Origin: Candidatus Methanoculleus thermohydrogenotrophicum
Lineage (GTDB): Archaea; Halobacteriota; Methanomicrobia; Methanomicrobiales; Methanoculleaceae
Assembly: GCA_001512375.1 (NCBI GenBank)
Contig: LFRN01000178.1
Span: forward strand, 34,276 to 94,077
Direction of reading: 5' to 3'
DNA: 59,802 nucleotides
Part shown: positions 49,822 to 57,923 of the stretch, one piece after another
Position numbering within the stretch: position 1 is the first letter of the stretch
How the letters are laid out: every line of letters begins with the position of its first letter
Notes under the pieces: model-generated
What the model saw: only the letters and a program-made list of their open reading frames with translations
Database searches by the model: none
What the model was told of the DNA's origin: nothing
Position numbers and translations under genes: made by a program

Positions 49822-49980
49822 CTAGGCCTTCACGAACCGGCTCTTCGGCGCGCCGCATCTGGGACATTTCCAGTCAGCGGGGAGGTCTTCGAATGCTGTA
49901 TTCGGCTTAACTCCGTGGGCAGAATCCCCAAACGCGGGGTTGTAGATGTAGCCACAGACGGTGCATCGATACGAATCCAT
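49822..49980 (-). CDS. Rubredoxin
   Basis: A 52-residue mononuclear iron protein for one-electron transfer in the cytoplasm, for example in oxygen or peroxide defence of anaerobes. It starts [19 protein letters not shown] and has the two metal loops CTVCGY (residues 6-11) and CPRCGAP (residues 39-45). The typical acidic/aromatic middle [13 protein letters not shown] is present. GGAGAACCAGTT precedes the ATG on the minus strand. It is complete and of usual length. Confidence 0.95.
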   Translation of the reverse strand: MDSYRCTVCGYIYNPAFGDSAHGVKPNTAFEDLPADWKCPRCGAPKSRFVKA

Positions 49981-50066
49981 AACTGGTTCTCCTTCACCTC
50001 ACCTGCCTCGCGGTCTGGTGAGGATACAAGATTCCATGTCAACCCAGACATGGATAAACGCTCCGG

Positions 50067-50279
50067 TCAGGATGCCAAGAGAGGAAGTTCCTTTCCGGAG
50101 ATGCCGTCGAGGACGATCAGGCGCTCCCCGTGCTCCGACGTGAACCTGATCTCATAGATCGAATAATAGATCGTCTCAAAAATAACAATCTCCGCCGTCG
50201 GCTCAAGCCCTTTCAGGATGGTCCGGAGGGAGGACTCCGTGACCTTCGTCTCGGGAGCTGCCTCCCGGAGCGGTTCCAT
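50067..50279 (-). CDS. Small conserved protein of unknown function
   Basis: Seventy residues of mixed alpha/beta pattern: a helix LRTILKGLEP, then strands AEIVIFETIYYSIYEIRFTSEHGERLIVLDGISGKEL. There is no Cys or membrane helix. GGGGAGGATCCCCTG before the ATG gives a clear Shine-Dalgarno. It lies 15 bases after the truncated HTH gene and was probably its operon partner. Function unknown. Confidence 0.65.
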   Translation of the reverse strand: MEPLREAAPETKVTESSLRTILKGLEPTAEIVIFETIYYSIYEIRFTSEHGERLIVLDGISGKELPLLAS

Positions 50280-50294
50280 CAGGGGATCCTCCCC

Positions 50295-50456
50295 TCACCT
50301 GAGTGTATGCAGCCCCGGGATCTCCTCGGTGAGCAGGGGCACATATATCACCGCATCGCCCATCGTCTTCAACTCGGTGATGAGTTTCGCCTGCGCGAGT
50401 TGCTTCAGCGCTTTCTTCACCACGCCAGGCGGGAGGCGCGTATCAGCCTCTCTCAT
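50295..50456 (-). pseudogene. HTH-type regulator, probably truncated at its 5' end
   Basis: The 53 residues from ATG 50456 are mainly a winged-helix pattern: PPGVVKKALKQLAQAKLITEL followed by the wing-like GDAVIYVPLLTEE. The usual N-terminal helices are missing. Directly upstream the DNA changes to a 48-base near-copy of thiE (50446-50493) and then to a tnpB relic, so the original 5' end seems to have been replaced. It may still be expressed as a fragment. Confidence 0.5.
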
Positions 50457-50493
50457 GCTGAGATCGCGCAACGCGCCGTCGCTGGTGGAGCGG
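50446..50493 (+). repeat. 48-base near-copy of thiE
   Basis: Matches thiE 44388-44435 at 46 of 48 positions in the same orientation, encoding the same [15 protein letters not shown] in the plus-strand frame. Neither flank resembles thiE further, so it is a short inserted or converted tract. Confidence 0.95.
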
Positions 50494-50579
50494 CCGGTAA
50501 ACCTGCTCCCCGGAGATAACCTGCTCTTCAGCTCGAGTATCTGGAACCGGCGCTTCCGTTTACGAAGAAAACAGGCAGA

Positions 50580-50690
50580 AGGCTCGCGACCAGAACGCGG
50601 GCGTTCAACATTATGAGACTGGGACTGCAATCTCAAGGGTAGTATCCCAGGGTGCCCCCGACGAGAGGAGGGGGAGCAGTCACGCTTCTC
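50580..50690 (+). pseudogene. tnpB 3'-end relic, family B
   Basis: Plus-strand segments RDQNAG, then after a frameshift NIMRLGLQSQG, a TAG, and YPRVPPTRGGGAVT over the hairpin CCCCCGACGAGAGGAGGGGG, ending AGCAGTCAC. This parallels the relics at 21.9 and 33.0 kb. It stands between the HTH fragment and the end of the first MFS gene. Confidence 0.75.
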
Positions 50691-50725
50691 CGGGATCGGT
50701 TCTTCGAACGGGTATCACTCCAACC

Positions 50726-52105
50726 TCAATCATTCTTTCTAAGCGAGAGGAAGATGCCTAAGACCGAGAGAATCGCAAAGGCCAGGAATATCAGCCGCAT
50801 ACTCGCAAGGAACTCCGGGAATATCTCCGGTGTGACAGCGGTCGATCCCATGATGACCGCAAAGACTACGAGGACCAACCCCATGCTCATCATCATCCCA
50901 AGCGACCGCATCATCGCCACCATCGCGGATGCGCTTCCATAATAGCGCTTCTCCACGCTCTCCATGATAGCAGTGGTGTTCGGAGATGAGAAGAACCCGA
51001 CCCCGATGCCCAGGAAGACCAGGAGCGCGATGATCGCCGCGACCGGCGTGGTCTCTGAGAGCATGGCGAGGCCGAAGAGGCAGGCGGCCGAGAGCGCGAG
51101 CCCTCCTGCGGCGATGAGCCCGGGGCGTATCTGATCGGAGAGCCTGCCCGCCACCGGGGAGATGAAGATCTGGATGATCGGCTGGACCAGGAGGAGGGTG
51201 CCTGCGGCGGCGGGTGCGTAGCCCTGGACGTACTGGAGATAGAGGGAGAGGAGGAACCCGACCGCATACGTGGCGCTGTAGTTTATCAGGGCGGCGGCGT
51301 TTGACGAGGCAAAGACCCGGTTCTCCCGCAGGACTGAGACCGGGAGGAGCGGGGAGGGGTGCCGTCGTTCCACCCGGTAGAAGGCCATCCCGAGCACGAA
51401 GGCAGCCGCAAGGAGTGCCAGGCCCGTCAGGGTGGTCGCCGAGGCCAGGCCCAGGAAGAGACAGAGGATCAGGGCTGAAGAGAGGACCAGTCCGGGAACG
51501 TCGAAGTCTTCGCAGTGTCGTTCATTCAGGAATGCCGGGAACTTGCCGGAGGAGAAGAGGACCGGGAGGGCGAGTACTGCGGTCACGACAAAGATGCTTC
51601 GCCAGCCAAAGAACTGGGTCAGGATACCACCGAGGAACGGTCCGAGCGAGAGCGCGGCGTAGACGGCGGTGATGTTCAACCCGATGGCGTAACCCCGCTC
51701 TCCAGCCGGGTAGAGGTGGGTGATCAGGGCCACGCTGTTTGCGTAGAGCATGGCGCCGCCGATCCCCTGAAGGAACCTGAAGGCGATGAGCATGCCTATC
51801 GTGGGCGTGAAGATGGTGAGGATGGCCCCGGCAGTGTAGACCACAATCCCGGTCATGAAGACCGTGACCCTCCCCCGGGAGTCGCCGAGCCTGCCTGCAG
51901 GGAGGAGGAAGATGACCGAGGAGAGGAGGTAAGCACTGGAGACCCAGGCAAGCATGGTGGCGTCGGCTGAAAACTCGACCCCGATGGAGGGCAGGGCGAG
52001 GTTGATCGCGGTGCCCGTGAAGGGGTTGAGGAACGTGGCGATGGTGATCAGTACCAGGATAAATTTTCGTGAATACGGCTTTCTGTCTCCTTGCCCTGTT
52101 GCCAT
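50726..52105 (-). CDS. MFS drug:proton antiporter, DHA2 family (14 helices)
   Basis: About 459 residues with 14 predicted transmembrane helices. Family motifs are LSSVIFLLPAGRLGDSRGRVTVF (motif A, loop 2-3), AFRFLQGIGGAMLYANSVALI near 100-120 (motif B with its Arg) and GPFLGGILTQFFGWRSIFVV (motif C near 155-175), typical of EmrB/QacA exporters. I chose ATG 52105 (MATGQGDRKPYS); an ATG at 52150 adds 15 residues without helices. It is divergent from the second MFS gene. Substrate unknown. Confidence 0.88.
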   Translation of the reverse strand: MATGQGDRKPYSRKFILVLITIATFLNPFTGTAINLALPSIGVEFSADATMLAWVSSAYLLSSVIFLLPAGRLGDSRGRVTVFMTGIVVYTAGAILTIFTPTIGMLIAFRFLQGIGGAMLYANSVALITHLYPAGERGYAIGLNITAVYAALSLGPFLGGILTQFFGWRSIFVVTAVLALPVLFSSGKFPAFLNERHCEDFDVPGLVLSSALILCLFLGLASATTLTGLALLAAAFVLGMAFYRVERRHPSPLLPVSVLRENRVFASSNAAALINYSATYAVGFLLSLYLQYVQGYAPAAAGTLLLVQPIIQIFISPVAGRLSDQIRPGLIAAGGLALSAACLFGLAMLSETTPVAAIIALLVFLGIGVGFFSSPNTTAIMESVEKRYYGSASAMVAMMRSLGMMMSMGLVLVVFAVIMGSTAVTPEIFPEFLASMRLIFLAFAILSVLGIFLSLRKND

Positions 52106-52239
52106 TCTTCGTCTCCGGGAGTCTCCGGGATCGTCTCCTGGAGAGTCCAATCCCCCATCAGGGTTCTCTCATTGCAGAATATTTGCGCTCGCCGCGGATA
52201 AGGGCACTGGTATTACCAACACCTGGCTCGTGCAGCACC

Positions 52240-52249
52240 TTATATAAAA
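52240..52249 (+). promoter_or_regulatory. TATA box of the second MFS gene
   Basis: TTATATAAAA, 34 bases before the ATG at 52274; GGAGAAG forms the ribosome-binding site just before the start. Confidence 0.7.
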
Positions 52250-52273
52250 ACAGCCGCCAATCCCCCGGAGAAG

Positions 52274-53497
52274 ATGTCTGATCCTACCCCTGATAACAGT
52301 CAGGGGGTCCGCGAACTCTCGGTTCGTCTCATACTGCTGCTCGGCGTGGTGAGTCTCTTCGGGAGCCTGGTCTCGAATGGTGCCAGGAGTGTCATCGGTC
52401 CCTACATCCTTCTCCTGGGGGGAAGCGCGGCAGTCGTCGGACTGATCGCCGGGTTAGGCGAGTTCGTAGGCTACGCACTCAGGTTTGTCACCGGCGTCTA
52501 CGTCGACCAGAGTCGCCAATACTGGAAGATGGCGATGGCCGGTTACGGCCTGCTCGTCGCCATCCCGCTCCTCGCCTTTGCCGGACGCTGGGAGGTTGCA
52601 GCCTTCCTCATCATATTCGAGCGGATAGGGAAGGCTATCCGCACGCCTGCACGCGATAAAATCCTCTCCCACGCGACGGCCTCCGTCGGGAGGGGGTGGG
52701 GGTTCGGGGTCCACAAAGCACTCGACCAGATCGGTGCGGTCCTCGGTCCTCTGGTCATGGTCGCTGCCCTGGTCTTCACCGGCGGATACGGTGCTGGATT
52801 TCTCCTGCTCGGGATCCCTCTAACCGGTGTCGCCGCAGTTCTCCTCTTCGCCCGGGAGGTGGTGCCAAAACCAGGACGCCTGGAGATGCAGTTGAACGGG
52901 AGCGGAGAGGCGGCAGGGGAACTGCCCGGGATCATTCCCTACGCCACGTTCATCTTCCTCGGGATGGCCGGGTTCGCCAACTTCCCCCTCATCTCCTTCC
53001 ACCTGAAGGCCGGGTCGATCACCTCTGATACCACCATCCCCCTCATCTATGCATCAGCGATGGTGGTCTCGGTCATCGTGGCGCTGCTCGTTGGTCGGAC
53101 GTTTGATCGCATCGGCACCCGTGTCCTCCTCACCATACCGGTTCTCAGCACCGCGACTGCCCTGCTCGCTTTTTCGCTCACTCCAGGCCTGGTGATAGCA
53201 GGGTCGCTCGCCTGGGGAGCCGGGATCGGGATCTTTGAGACCGTGCTTAGAGCATCGATCGCAGAGGTCACAGCGCTCGAGTACAGGGGAGAGGCCTACG
53301 GCATTCTGAGCGCAGTCTTCGGGACGGCGTGGTTCGTAGGGAGCGTCGTGATGGGTATCCTCTATGAGGTATCCTTCGCCCATATCGTCACTTATGTCAT
53401 CATCGTCGAGACTGCGGCAGTGGCCACTTATCTCTGGATCTACCGGGCGCGCATCGTGGTGCGGATCCAGGAAGGAGTCGGGGGTCTCATCCCATGA
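52274..53497 (+). CDS. MFS transporter (12 helices)
   Basis: A 407-residue major-facilitator protein with about 12 helices. Helix 1-2 contains GVVSLFGSLVSNGARSVIGPYILLLGG, and loop 2-3 reads GVYVDQSRQYW. The central loop is long and charged (VPKPGRLEMQLNGSGEAAGELP, about 198-220), and loop 8-9 has GRTFDRIGTRVL. It is not close to the DHA2 exporter next to it. Substrate unknown; a good TATA box and ribosome-binding site suggest an independent transcript. Confidence 0.85.
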   Translation: MSDPTPDNSQGVRELSVRLILLLGVVSLFGSLVSNGARSVIGPYILLLGGSAAVVGLIAGLGEFVGYALRFVTGVYVDQSRQYWKMAMAGYGLLVAIPLLAFAGRWEVAAFLIIFERIGKAIRTPARDKILSHATASVGRGWGFGVHKALDQIGAVLGPLVMVAALVFTGGYGAGFLLLGIPLTGVAAVLLFAREVVPKPGRLEMQLNGSGEAAGELPGIIPYATFIFLGMAGFANFPLISFHLKAGSITSDTTIPLIYASAMVVSVIVALLVGRTFDRIGTRVLLTIPVLSTATALLAFSLTPGLVIAGSLAWGAGIGIFETVLRASIAEVTALEYRGEAYGILSAVFGTAWFVGSVVMGILYEVSFAHIVTYVIIVETAAVATYLWIYRARIVVRIQEGVGGLIP

Positions 53498-53505
53498 GTT
53501 AGTTG

Positions 53506-53710
53506 TCAGGACGGCGCCGTGACCCGTGCCTTCAGCACCCCGCAGATTGCACCGCCGACGGCGATGGCCGAGAATACCGCGGCAACGATAAGCCAGCCTG
53601 GAGCGACTCTTACCGCCTCTGGAGGCCCGGGGTGGCCGCCGATGGTTCCACCGATGATCGGGCCCTCCACCCGGAATACGGGGTTAATGACAAGCCCATG
53701 ACTACTAGCC
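53506..53710 (-). pseudogene. Possible small membrane-protein remnant
   Basis: A minus-strand frame ends GLVINPVFRVEGPIIGGTIGGHPGPPEAVRVAPGWLIVAAVF followed by GGAICGVLKARV, with one membrane helix. It lacks a credible start and upstream protein sequence looks random. The glycine-rich helix near the end recalls DUF5518-type proteins such as its neighbour, so it may be a decayed paralogue. Confidence 0.35.
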
Positions 53711-53803
53711 GCAGAAGTGCGGAAATCCGGTACAAACCGCTGTCCGCTGCCGCCTGGCCGGGAAGACCACAGGAGAGGGTCCACCCCGGTTCTGCTCAAG
53801 TGC

Positions 53804-54142
53804 TTACCGCCGGACCGCCCCGGCGATAGCACCGCCGATCAGGGAGAGCAGTCCCTGGTAGACAAACGCCGCCACGACGATGACGAGCGATGTACCGAGG
53901 CCTGCGATGAACCCAAACGCCCCGAGCAAGACCGTGCCGCCGATAAGAAGCAGCACCGCGACGATAATGGCACCGAGGATGCCGGCAAACAGCCCAGCCT
54001 TTGCACCGTTCCCAACCTCGCCCCCGACCATCCAGCCGGCGACGAACCCGCCAACCAGAGGGCCAATAACCGGCAGCAGGAAGCCCAGGACGAGTCCTAC
54101 GAGCCAGCCGACGATGACAGCCGTCCAGAAATTATCTGCCAT
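53804..54142 (-). CDS. DUF5518-like small membrane protein
   Basis: A 112-residue, very hydrophobic protein with about four transmembrane segments rich in Gly, Ala and Val (WTAVIVGWLVGLVLGFLLPVIGPLVGGFVAGWMVGG, then GAKAGLFAGILGAIIVAVLLLIGG). The pattern of an N-terminal GPLVGGFVAGW motif and a C-terminal GGAIAGAV matches the archaeal DUF5518 family, of unknown function. GGAAAGAT precedes the ATG. It is a single gene. Confidence 0.75.
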   Translation of the reverse strand: MADNFWTAVIVGWLVGLVLGFLLPVIGPLVGGFVAGWMVGGEVGNGAKAGLFAGILGAIIVAVLLLIGGTVLLGAFGFIAGLGTSLVIVVAAFVYQGLLSLIGGAIAGAVRR

Positions 54143-54208
54143 ATCTTTCCTTCACCGTCGAGTGGCAGTTGGAGAACTGAGATATAAAGGTTAGGGTAGG
54201 ATCTCTGG

Positions 54209-55162
54209 CTACCGGTGGATCCAGGTCCCCACCCGCCCGGCAAGGGCATCACCAGCTGAATCAAGCGATGTTATAACTACCCGGCGTCCTCCATCTTCTA
54301 GAAACCTGATGGCCGCTTCTATCTTCGGCCCCATACTCCCGGGCGGGAAATGTGTCGCCGCGAGATGCTGTTTCGCCTCGGCAACCGTCATCTCGCGGAG
54401 AGCCTGCTGGCCGGGGCACCCGTAATTCAGGAAAACGTACTCAACATCAGTCAGGATGAGCAGGTCATCGGCGCCGATGAGACGGGCGAGGAGCGCTGCG
54501 GTGTAATCTTTGTCTACCACCCCTTCGACGCCACGGAGGGAGCCGCCCGGCCCGGCGACGACGGGGATACCGCCACCGCCTGCGGCGATCACGACCATTC
54601 CGTCCCTGACGAGCCGGGTTATCGCCTCTCCCTCGACGAGGGCGATCGGGCGCGGTGAGGGGACCACACGCCGGTAACCTCGTCCCCGGATATGCACCAT
54701 CTTCCAGCCTTTCTCATCCATGAGCCTCCTTGCCTGCATCGCTGTATAAAACGGACCGATAGGTTTCGTCGGGTTCCCGAACGCCGGATCATCGGCGTCC
54801 ACCACGGTCTGCGTCAGCACCGTCACCACCGGGAAGTCGAGCCCTACCGACCGGAGGGCCTTGTTCAGCGACTGCTGGAGCATATACCCGATCATCCCCT
54901 GGCTCTCAGCACCGCAGATATCGAGCGGCATCGGTGGGAGGGTGTCCTTCGCCATCTCATTCCGGAGGAGGATATCCCCCACCTGGGGGCCGTTCCCATG
55001 GGTAACGGCGACAGCGTAACCCTCACGGATGATCTTCACAATGTTCATCGAGGTCCGACGGACATTTGCAAATTGCTCTTCAGCGGTGCCCATCTCCTGG
55101 TGCCGCAGGATGGCATTGCCACCAAGCGCGACCACTACAGCCTTCTTCGTCATCTGGCTCAC
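54209..55162 (-). CDS. arcC: Carbamate kinase
   Basis: A 317-residue amino-acid-kinase-fold enzyme producing ATP from carbamoyl phosphate and ADP. Marks: VVALGGNAILRHQEMG near 10-25, AVTHGNGPQVGDILLRNE near 52, DICGAESQGMIGYMLQQ near 80, VVTVLTQTVVDADDPAF near 110, VIAAGGGGIPVV near 205 and VVDKDYTAALLARLIGAD near 228. The ATG overlaps the arcA stop by four bases. Together with ArcA it forms part of the arginine deiminase pathway; the middle enzyme, ornithine carbamoyltransferase, is not in the window. Confidence 0.95.
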   Translation of the reverse strand: MSQMTKKAVVVALGGNAILRHQEMGTAEEQFANVRRTSMNIVKIIREGYAVAVTHGNGPQVGDILLRNEMAKDTLPPMPLDICGAESQGMIGYMLQQSLNKALRSVGLDFPVVTVLTQTVVDADDPAFGNPTKPIGPFYTAMQARRLMDEKGWKMVHIRGRGYRRVVPSPRPIALVEGEAITRLVRDGMVVIAAGGGGIPVVAGPGGSLRGVEGVVDKDYTAALLARLIGADDLLILTDVEYVFLNYGCPGQQALREMTVAEAKQHLAATHFPPGSMGPKIEAAIRFLEDGGRRVVITSLDSAGDALAGRVGTWIHR

Positions 55163-56460
55163 CCTCGCTCCAGCGTGCAGGTCATACAGTGGGGACCACC
55201 GTAGCCTCCGGTCAGGTTCTCGAGATGCAGCGGACAGACCTCGATATCATGCTGGCGGAACTCAGTCTTATGCGGAAAGAACTGCCTGGCACCCCTGATC
55301 CGGTGGTAGTCTTGCTGCGCGTGTTGGAGGAGCTGCCCGTAACGCGCCATATCAACCGCGGCCTTCCGCTCCAGATTCGCAAGCACCGTCCTCATCACCC
55401 CCTCTCCTTCCACCGCAAGGATGGTACCGTCTCGTACGCAGAGGATGTTTGCGGCGTAGGAAAGTTGTTCCAGGACCGAGAGGTCGATCACCACAAATCC
55501 CTTTGACCGAATATAGTCATAGAGGTTCGTGATCTCTCCGGAGGGGGCGTATCCCCCGCTCGTCCGATAGTAGATCTCGACCCGTGCCCGCCGGAGGAGA
55601 ACCTCCGAGCCGATCACAACCCCACTCCCCACGACATTGAAATAGGTGTCGAGGTGCATGTCGACCATCGGGTCGGGCCGCCTGCTCGGGATGAGCGGGT
55701 GGCCCGGTTGCTGGACAACACCGATCTCGTCGAAACCCGTGACACAATCGAGGAATTGGCGGATCCCAACCAGATTTGTCCGATCTCCGGTACCGACGAG
55801 GGCGAAATCGCCCATCGGCATGAAGTCGCCGCCTTCAAATGTTCCAGGTTCCCGCACCGCTCCGGCGATGGGGATGCCGAGGATCTCCCAGAGAAACCTG
55901 GTTATCTCAGCCTCCCGGGACCGTTGAGGTTTGGCCAGCCGTCCGACGACCAGACCAGAACCAGCCACCGCCTGCTGATCGCGCATGAAATAGAGATTTG
56001 CGAGCGGCCCCTGTCCCATAATAATCCGGACATCCACCCCGGCACCGACGCGTTCCCGATCCACCTCGATGACCGGATCTAAGAGGAGGAGAGTGAAGAA
56101 GTGCTGCGAGTCCAGGGCATCTGCGTTCTGCTCCATGTTCCGCCGGGCCGCCGCCACTTCATTCCTCCCGCCACGGATGGTGACGGTCTTGTGCGCCCAA
56201 TCAACGAGCCGTCGGCGAACCGCCGGGTCGCGGTCGGCGGCGTCGAGAATGGTCTCCTTGAGCCGCAGCACCCGGACCCCGAACTCGTCTCTGAGGGTGT
56301 ACTCGAGGTGCTCATGCTCTCGACGCGCCTCGTAACGGCTGAACGCCCGCTCATAGAGGGCCGCGTAGGGGTCCAGAAGCCCGAAGAACATCTCGATCCC
56401 CGGACGATGGATAACAACACTCCGTAGCCTCTCCCACTCCGCCCGAACCCCCGCTACCAT
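55159..56460 (-). CDS. arcA: Arginine deiminase
   Basis: A 433-residue guanidino-group-modifying enzyme hydrolysing arginine to citrulline and ammonia. Catalytic features: FMRDQQ near residue 165 (for FTRDP), FEGGDFMPMG near 212, HLDTYFNVV near 270 with the catalytic His, and the nucleophilic Cys in GGPHCMTC near the C terminus. The ATG at 56460 opens with a typical ADI start (VRAEWERLRSVVIHRPG), five bases after the small membrane-protein gene. The pathway is uncommon in methanogens, which suggests acquisition by transfer. Confidence 0.94.
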   Translation of the reverse strand: MVAGVRAEWERLRSVVIHRPGIEMFFGLLDPYAALYERAFSRYEARREHEHLEYTLRDEFGVRVLRLKETILDAADRDPAVRRRLVDWAHKTVTIRGGRNEVAAARRNMEQNADALDSQHFFTLLLLDPVIEVDRERVGAGVDVRIIMGQGPLANLYFMRDQQAVAGSGLVVGRLAKPQRSREAEITRFLWEILGIPIAGAVREPGTFEGGDFMPMGDFALVGTGDRTNLVGIRQFLDCVTGFDEIGVVQQPGHPLIPSRRPDPMVDMHLDTYFNVVGSGVVIGSEVLLRRARVEIYYRTSGGYAPSGEITNLYDYIRSKGFVVIDLSVLEQLSYAANILCVRDGTILAVEGEGVMRTVLANLERKAAVDMARYGQLLQHAQQDYHRIRGARQFFPHKTEFRQHDIEVCPLHLENLTGGYGGPHCMTCTLERG

Positions 56461-56465
56461 GCGTC

Positions 56466-56630
56466 TCACCGTCCCTGCCAGGGAGCAGCAAAGAAGTGCG
56501 CAATCATCACACCGGGGGCAGCTGCTGCAGCGGGAACCCGATTCACCTGTCTGTCGATGATAAAACTGGTGCCTGGGAAGACGACAAACGCCATCAGGCC
56601 GTAGAGAAGGGTTTTCATGTATCGATGCAT
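56466..56630 (-). CDS. Small membrane protein at the head of the arginine deiminase operon
   Basis: A 54-residue protein (MHRYMKTLLYGLMAFVVFPG at the start) with a first hydrophobic helix at about 6-24 (TLLYGLMAFVVFPGTSFII) and a second at about 33-50 (VPAAAAAPGVMIAHFFAA). AGGAG stands eight bases before the ATG at 56630; ATG 56618 is an alternative. The stop is five bases before arcA, so it is co-translated with arcA-arcC. I do not recognise the family. A transport or membrane-anchoring role for arginine use is speculative. Confidence 0.6.
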   Translation of the reverse strand: MHRYMKTLLYGLMAFVVFPGTSFIIDRQVNRVPAAAAAPGVMIAHFFAAPWQGR

Positions 56631-57923
56631 CCGTTGGCACTCCTGTCAGGATATTTCTCCCCGGAAAATGGATAAACCTGTCGCGGGCCGTGCCTGCCCA
56701 TCGACTGTGGAGAGCGGAACCACAAATTGTAGTCAGGGGAACAAACCCCTCTCAGGAAAAGTTATCCACCACCCCCGTACGAGAGGGGGGGCATTATGAG
56801 GGTCAAGCGCTATAACCTCATCCCTCAGACCGCGAAGCCGTTCCAGCCGGTGCAGCGGTTGCACCGCAACTCGACCTGTATTCCGATCATGACAGCGCGG
56901 TGGCGAACGCCACCGCCTTTGCGGCCCTCTCGGTGACAGCGGCCATATTCAGGATGACCCCAGGGTTCTGCATGCTGCGTACTGCAGACTGTGAGGCGTC
57001 GCTGCGCCTGCCTGAAACAGCTCTCCCCCATCTCGCCATCCATTGCGGGCCGTAGTGGACATCACGCCGGCTGTAGGGGGACCAGGGAGGGAACGGCACT
57101 CTTCCCGCGCACAAAGTGATACGTTTCGTCCCCGGCTCTTTGGAGGTGGGGGGTGGTGATACCCGGACGTGGGCCCGGATGCGACCACCCGGAGCGAGCT
57201 GGTCGGGCTTTCAGCCCCTGGTTCCTGTCAGGGAGAAAGACCATTTTCCGATGAGGAGGCTTCTTAATCGCAGACCAGCCAGGAGTACCCCAAACCGGCC
57301 TCTATCCACCGAATTGAACCGTTATTCTTCCGATCTTCTCCAGCAGGGCCCGTGGGATCTCTGCAATCACAACCCGACGACATCCATTACCCGGCGCCCG
57401 AACCTGGCCATACCCATACTCCACTGCAACTTCCCGAGCATGGTGTTGCGCTCGATCCTGATCGTGCCGTTCCACACTCCCGCACGGAACGCATCAAACG
57501 GCTGACCTGCCTGCCGCCATGATCCCTTCCGCCGTCGTCCTGTCGATTGTCACCGTGGCGATCAAGTCCAGATAGCCTTTCGTGTCAAAGAGCACGATCC
57601 TCCGGTCATAGAAGGCAATCCCAACGAACATCAAGCCGTAAGCGGACTCAACACAAAGGATGACCTTCTCGTTCGAAAAGGGACCAGTTACCCACCCGGG
57701 TGGTCGCCACTACCTCGAACGGCAGGCAGGGTGACGGTCCGCGACCTCCTGCTTCGACCAGCGAATCGACGGGGGACTTTGGTTTCGGTCCCGTTCGGCG
57801 ATGAGGGGGCGATGATCGCTGTCACCACCTCAAACGGAAGTATCGCCCATTCTGTGCTCTGATACCGGGCACAATTCTTATTCTCCAGCGCCAGAGAGTA
57901 CCTGAACGAGGGAGCAGACGACG
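56631..57923. other. Degenerate accessory region upstream of the arc operon
   Basis: No intact gene. A TATA-like GTTTATCC near 56672-56682 (minus) may drive the arc operon. A weak family B-like hairpin (CCACCCCCGTACGAGAGGGGGG, about 56760-56782, plus strand) and decayed coding traces at about 57500-57700 are visible; the rest shows nothing recognisable. Confidence 0.45.
57505..57690 (-). pseudogene. Decayed protein fragment of unknown family
   Basis: On the minus strand a frame reads ESAYGLMFVGIAFYDRRIVL, then FDTKGYLDLIATVTIDRTTAEGIMAAGRSAV and a stop. This has the periodicity of a real protein end, but a stop and frame changes cut it off from upstream sequence. Short related traces (LPFEVV) occur twice upstream, at about 57820 and 57715, as an imperfect direct repeat. 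Family not recognised. Confidence 0.35.

Noticed and set aside
50130-50519. 129-codon plus-strand frame containing [15 protein letters not shown] as a gene
   Set aside because: Only the 48-base thiE-like patch resembles a protein; the rest is antisense to the small genes at 50.07-50.46 kb.
56825-57114. Cysteine-containing minus-strand frame (CNRCTGWNGFAV) as a zinc protein
   Set aside because: No conserved start and flanking residues look random; it stands in a decayed region, so I could not support a gene.
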